Source: Actinocatenispora rupis (GTDB taxonomy: Bacteria; Actinomycetota; Actinomycetes; Mycobacteriales; Micromonosporaceae). From it: DNA of 42,787 bases. The stretch's first letter is position 1, and every line of letters begins with the position of its first letter. Shown here piece after piece: positions 39,503 to 42,787 of this stretch. Location of the stretch: positions 1-42,787 of the forward strand of contig NZ_BOMB01000053.1 in the NCBI RefSeq assembly GCF_016861975.1. Reading direction: 5' to 3'. The notes below the pieces were generated by a model. The model had not been told where the DNA came from, made no database searches, and was given only the letters and a program-made list of their open reading frames with translations. The translations under genes and the position numbers were made by a program.

Positions 39503-39889
39503 TCAGGTGGCGTCGACGTCGAACCGCGGACGCTGCCGCGGCGACTCGCTGGTCGCGGACGAGCTGGTTCCCGAGCCGGTCAGGTCGAACGACTCGGCCG
39601 CGCTGGTGGCGTCCGAGTAGATCTCCTGGAACGGCTTGGTCAGCAGGTTCTGGTCGTCCTCGGACAGGATGTGCTTGCGCACGAACGTCTTCGGGTGCAG
39701 GTCCTCGATCGAGATGTCGGTGCCCAGCTCCTTGGACAGGTCGCTGGTGGCGTTGGTGGCCATCTTGCGGAGCTGCCGGATCATGTTCACGCCGTCGGAG
39801 ATCAGCTTCGGCAGCTTGTCCGGACCGAAGATGAACAGCCCGATCAGCACGATGACCATGATCTCCGGCCAGCCGAGACTGTCGAACAT
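39503..39889 (-). CDS. tatB: Sec-independent protein translocase subunit TatB
   Basis: This 128-residue protein starts M-F-D-S-L-G-W-P-E-I-M-V-I-V-L-I-G-L-F-I-F-G-P-D-K-L-P-K-L, the TatB membrane helix, Gly-Pro hinge and amphipathic helix. A longer cytoplasmic tail with N-A-T-S-D-L and a Ser/Thr-rich end distinguishes it from TatA. It works with TatA/TatC to export folded proteins, such as the twin-Arg serine hydrolase encoded nearby. ATG 39889 has a GGAG site; a start 12 codons upstream breaks the family N-terminus. HtrA is just upstream on the same strand. Confidence 0.93.
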   Translation of the reverse strand: MFDSLGWPEIMVIVLIGLFIFGPDKLPKLISDGVNMIRQLRKMATNATSDLSKELGTDISIEDLHPKTFVRKHILSEDDQNLLTKPFQEIYSDATSAAESFDLTGSGTSSSATSESPRQRPRFDVDAT

Positions 39890-39981
39890 CTCCAGCTCCT
39901 CATCCCGTGGACCGCGTTCCGGCACCGGTCAACCGGTCCAACCTTACGCACCCGCCGCCGGCGGGCAAGAGGCCGTGAGCG

Positions 39982-41277
39982 TCAGTTCGAGCTCGTCGCG
40001 GCCAGCGTGAGGTTCGTGGTGTGTTTCCCGCCGTCCCGCTCGTACTCGACCGGCGCCACCGATCCCGGCGCGTCCTTCCGGATGAACGCGATCAGATCGG
40101 TCGACTGCGCGAGCAGGTGGTTGTCGAACCGGGTGATGACGTCGCCCGCCTTCAGCCCCGCCTTGTCGGCCGGTCCGCCCGACGTCACCTTCGAGATCCG
40201 CACCCCGCCGTTCGCGCTCTGGTACGAGCTGTCGAGGGTGGCGCCGATGACGGTGCGGCGGGCCTTGCCGGTCTGGATGATGTCGTCGGCGATCCGCTTG
40301 GCCTGGTTGATCGGGATCGAGAAGCCGAGGCCGATGTTGCCGCTCTTGCTGCTCTCGCCGCCGGATCCGTCCCCGAGGGTCAGGATCGCGGAGTTCACGC
40401 CGATGACGCGGCCGGCGCCGTCCAGTAGCGGCCCGCCCGAGTTGCCCGGGTTGATCGCGGCGTCCGTCTGGATGGCCGCCATGTACGACTCGCTGCCCTC
40501 GTCCTTGCCGGTGAGTACCGGTCGGTCGATGTCGCTCACGATGCCGGCGGTCACGGTGTTCGACAGGCCCAGCGGCGCGCCGATCGCGATCACGGGGTCG
40601 CCGACCGCAATCCGGTCCGAGTCACCGAACTTGATCGGGTTCAGCCCCGGCTTGTCGACCTTGAGTACGGCGAGGTCGGACTGCGGGTCGGTGCCCTTCA
40701 CCGTGGCGTCCGCGGTCGTGCCGTCGGAGAAGGAGACCTTGAGCTGGCCGCCCTTGCCGGCCGCCGCCACGTGGTTGTTCGTCAGGATGTAGCCGGACGA
40801 CGAGATGATGAAGCCGGAACCGTTGCCCTCCACCTGGTCGGTGTGGATCAGGATCGTCACGACGCTCGGCAGTACCTGCTTGACGACGCCGGAGATCGAC
40901 TGTGGCGCGCGGTCCGCGGCCTTCGGCTTGTCCGTCGCGGACGGTCCGAGTACGCCGCCGCCGGCACCGCCGCGCGAGGCCCCCAGGTATCCCAGGGCGC
41001 CGCCGAGCGCGCCGGCCAGCAGGGCGACGATGATCGTCAGGACGAGACCGGTCTGCCGGCGGGGCGCCGCACCACCCGCGGGCTGCGGCGGGGGTACCGG
41101 GTCCAGCGGTGGGCCCACCGGGCCGGTCGGCTGCTGGATCAGTACGGCGGGGGCGGTCGGGTTGCGCCACGGGTCGGACCCGCCGGCACTCGACCACCAC
41201 GCGGACGGCTGCTGTGGACCCCCCGGTCCCTGGCCCGCCATGCCGGGTGCGCCGTTGGTCCTGCCGCCGTCGGTCAC
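39982..41277 (-). CDS. htrA: HtrA/DegP-type membrane-anchored serine protease
   Basis: This 431-residue protein has a Pro/Gly-rich cytoplasmic N-terminus and one membrane helix at about residues 76-98 (T-G-L-V-L-T-I-I-V-A-L-L). An extracytoplasmic trypsin-like domain carries the triad His in T-N-N-H-V (about 167), Asp in S-D-L-A-V-L (about 199) and Ser in G-N-S-G-G-P-L (about 278). A PDZ domain ends the protein (V-R-I-S-K-V-T-S-G-G-P-A-D-K-A-G-L-K-A-G-D-V-I). It degrades or refolds damaged envelope proteins. GTG 41277 has a GAGGTGG site; the frame is open 14 codons further. TatB lies 92 bp downstream. Confidence 0.92.
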   Translation of the reverse strand: MTDGGRTNGAPGMAGQGPGGPQQPSAWWSSAGGSDPWRNPTAPAVLIQQPTGPVGPPLDPVPPPQPAGGAAPRRQTGLVLTIIVALLAGALGGALGYLGASRGGAGGGVLGPSATDKPKAADRAPQSISGVVKQVLPSVVTILIHTDQVEGNGSGFIISSSGYILTNNHVAAAGKGGQLKVSFSDGTTADATVKGTDPQSDLAVLKVDKPGLNPIKFGDSDRIAVGDPVIAIGAPLGLSNTVTAGIVSDIDRPVLTGKDEGSESYMAAIQTDAAINPGNSGGPLLDGAGRVIGVNSAILTLGDGSGGESSKSGNIGLGFSIPINQAKRIADDIIQTGKARRTVIGATLDSSYQSANGGVRISKVTSGGPADKAGLKAGDVITRFDNHLLAQSTDLIAFIRKDAPGSVAPVEYERDGGKHTTNLTLAATSSN

Positions 41278-41386
41278 CCTCGGTCCACCTCTCCCCAGCG
41301 ATCGCAGCGCCACCCGCACCGCGTCGGCCTCCGCCGTATTCCAGGATTACACGCCATGGCATCCCCGACTCGCAGGGATCATTCCC

Positions 41387-41392
41387 TAGGCT
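41387..41392 (+). promoter_or_regulatory. Leaderless -10 box TAGGCT of the O-methyltransferase gene
   Basis: TAGGCT ends exactly 7 nt before the ATG at 41400, and there is no ribosome site between them. Confidence 0.65.
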
Positions 41393-41399
41393 CTACGCC

Positions 41400-42047
41400 A
41401 TGGCCACCCTGGGACCACAGAGCCACGCGTTCGCCGAGTCGTTCGTCGCGGAGGATCACGTCATCGCCGCGGCGCGTGCGCGTGCGGCGGAGATCGGACT
41501 GCACCCGGTCGGTACCGCCGCCGGCACGATGCTGCGGCTGCTCGCCGCCGCGACCGGTGCGCGGGCGGTCGTCGAGGTCGGCACCGGTACCGGGGTGAGC
41601 AGCGTGTGGATGCTGCGCGGAATGCGTCCCGACGGCGTACTGACGACGATCGACCTCGAACCGGAACATCAGCGACAGGCGCGACAGGCGTTCCGGGACG
41701 GCGGATTCCCGCCCTCGAAGACCCGGCTCATCGCCGGCCGCGCCCTCGACGTGCTCCCGCGCCTCGCCGACCGGGCGTACGACCTGGTCTTCGTGGACGG
41801 CGACCGCTCCGAGTACCCGCAGTACGTGGCGGAGGCGTACCGGCTGCTGCGGCCGGGTGGCGTCGTCGTCGCGGCCGGCGCGCTCGGCAACGGCCGGGTG
41901 CCGGATCCAGCGGCCCGTGACCCCGAGACCGTCACGCTGCGGGAGCTGACCAAGTCGATCCGGGACGCGGACGAGTGGCTGCCCGCGCTGCTGCCGATCG
42001 CCGACGGCCTGCTGACCGCGGTCAAGTCCACCGACGGCACCCCCTGA
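41400..42047 (+). CDS. Class I O-methyltransferase (Rv1220c-like)
   Basis: This 215-residue SAM-dependent methyltransferase of the caffeoyl-CoA/catechol type has V-V-E-V-G-T-G-T-G-V-S-S as motif I (about residues 57-68), T-T-I-D-L-E-P-E-H, and Y-D-L-V-F-V-D-G-D-R-S-E-Y as the metal-binding Asp motif. It ends with R-L-L-R-P-G-G-V-V-V. The substrate is not known. The start follows a leaderless TAGGCT box. It diverges from htrA, the same pairing seen around Rv1220c in mycobacteria, except that the sigE and rseA genes are missing between. Confidence 0.9.
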   Translation: MATLGPQSHAFAESFVAEDHVIAAARARAAEIGLHPVGTAAGTMLRLLAAATGARAVVEVGTGTGVSSVWMLRGMRPDGVLTTIDLEPEHQRQARQAFRDGGFPPSKTRLIAGRALDVLPRLADRAYDLVFVDGDRSEYPQYVAEAYRLLRPGGVVVAAGALGNGRVPDPAARDPETVTLRELTKSIRDADEWLPALLPIADGLLTAVKSTDGTP

Positions 42048-42254
42048 CCCACCCGGGTACTCGCCAGCGACGGCCGGTGTGCGGCGCGTGGGGCGGCGAC
42101 GGTCGCTCGCCGGGGCCGGCGCGGACCCGGTGCAGCGCCCGGTAACGACCGGAACGCCACGCGTCGCCTTATTTGCCACCGGGTGATGTCAAGGGGACGG
42201 CAAAGTGATCTTGCGAATAGCACTGGGTTGCGTGGTTTCGGCAGACTGGCCGCC

Positions 42255-42611
42255 GTGTCCCATCCGTCCACGCGAACCCGGTGCGCTGTCGCCTGCGAGT
42301 ACCACGGCTGTGTCAACGCGGCGGCGATGATCACCCTGGTGCCCGGGCCCGGCCCGGACGGCACGCTCACCGTCGACGGCTTCCGCCCCGGCACGGAGGT
42401 CGCGCAGGCGCTGTCCGACCCGTCGCTGGCCGACGCGGTCCGTGCCGCCACCGTCGACCTCTCCGCCACGCTGTACGACCGGGATCCGGCGTGGGCGCCG
42501 TTCTGGTGCCCCACCTGCGAGCGGTCGTACTGCGGGAGCCACTGGCGGCTCGCCGAGGGCTCGTACGGCTTCCTGGGCACCTGCCCGTACGGGCACCGGC
42601 GCGGGCTCTGA
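42255..42611 (+). CDS. Cys-rich conserved hypothetical protein, probable zinc binder
   Basis: This 118-residue protein has Cys/His pairs spread over its length: C-E-Y-H-G-C near the start, C-P-T-C (about residue 86) followed by S-Y-C-G-S-H-W, and C-P-Y-G-H at the end. The C-x-x-C and C-x-x-x-H spacing suggests a zinc ribbon. I do not recognise the family beyond similar unnamed actinobacterial proteins. The GTG at 42255 lies 7 nt after a CAGACT box, so the mRNA may be leaderless. An ORF start further upstream has no support. Confidence 0.65.
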   Translation: MSHPSTRTRCAVACEYHGCVNAAAMITLVPGPGPDGTLTVDGFRPGTEVAQALSDPSLADAVRAATVDLSATLYDRDPAWAPFWCPTCERSYCGSHWRLAEGSYGFLGTCPYGHRRGL

Positions 42612-42787
42612 CGCGCCGCCAGGGCGCGTCTTCACAGGTTCGGCCGAGCGAGCCGGAGTCCGTTCGTCGTCTCGCAAGGCGGAGGTACGAGTGCACACCG
42701 GTGTGGTCTGCGCTCGCGCAAGACAACGCGGCGAAGGGGCCCGGCGCAGCCGGCCGGCAAGCGGTGCGGGCACGCCCTAGCGGCGGC
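42612..42787. other. Right-end non-coding sequence
   Basis: The last 176 bases contain no convincing gene or hairpin; the next gene probably lies outside the window. Confidence 0.4.

Noticed and set aside
42189-42773. Minus-strand ORF at the right end
   Set aside because: It is antisense to the Cys-rich gene and has no recognisable motif or ribosome site.
1-42787. tRNA or rRNA genes
   Set aside because: No cloverleaf with a GGTTCRANYCC T-arm or rRNA-like sequence was found by eye.

Overview
The window is chromosomal DNA of a very GC-rich actinomycete, most likely a member of Micromonosporaceae or a close relative. The evidence is the strong G/C bias at third codon positions, many GTG starts, frequent leaderless promoters (a TAnnnT box 6-7 nt before the start codon), and several gene neighbourhoods typical of Actinobacteria. 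I saw no insertion sequence, integrase, prophage, CRISPR array, rRNA or tRNA. About 50 protein genes lie on both strands, with short gaps and several convergent overlaps.

Layout. (1) 178-7641: a proline-rich protein diverges from the TetR / DUF3107 / ferritin-like / DEAD-box helicase block, which matches the mycobacterial Rv3208-Rv3211 neighbourhood; a small membrane protein and a DDN-type nitroreductase follow. (2) 7801-14279: a FurA-type regulator with its operator, an MpaB/DUF2236 oxygenase, a TetR gene divergent from a 14-TM drug exporter, an NmrA-type oxidoreductase divergent from a second TetR gene, and a second MFS transporter. (3) 14344-21082: mostly minus strand: a RecB-like Fe-S nuclease, MarC, a PHP phosphoesterase, a PH-domain membrane protein with a 52-residue membrane peptide, DUF6758, a SpoU methyltransferase, and a DUF695-RraB protein. 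(4) 21174-24194: a one-TM protein overlapping an HTTM protein, a convergent DCC thiol oxidoreductase, and an Rv2578c-type radical SAM gene with a perfect SOS box. (5) 24355-30473: two DUF4190 membrane proteins around an SDR gene; a Ser/Thr kinase with an extracellular NPCBM domain, followed by AMMECR1 and a small protein; a 76-bp repeat cluster; and a PhzF-family gene. (6) 30694-42047: MgtE_N/CBS protein, DUF1003, a Thr-repeat membrane protein, GNAT, a Tat-exported serine hydrolase, Mrp, an ECF sigma factor with DoxX, TatB, HtrA and an O-methyltransferase. This resembles the mycobacterial Rv1220c-Rv1232c region but has no sigE/rseA pair between htrA and the methyltransferase.

Working together. 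Two divergent TetR pairs are self-contained regulatory modules with visible inverted-repeat operators. The furA operator overlaps its transcription start. The radical SAM gene should be LexA-controlled. TatB, HtrA and Mrp form an envelope and Fe-S maintenance group. Two short leader ORFs end in an ATGA overlap with the gene behind them (the first TetR gene and the MgtE_N gene), which suggests translational coupling. The tetranucleotide GTAC is strongly over-used throughout, partly through context-dependent codon choice.
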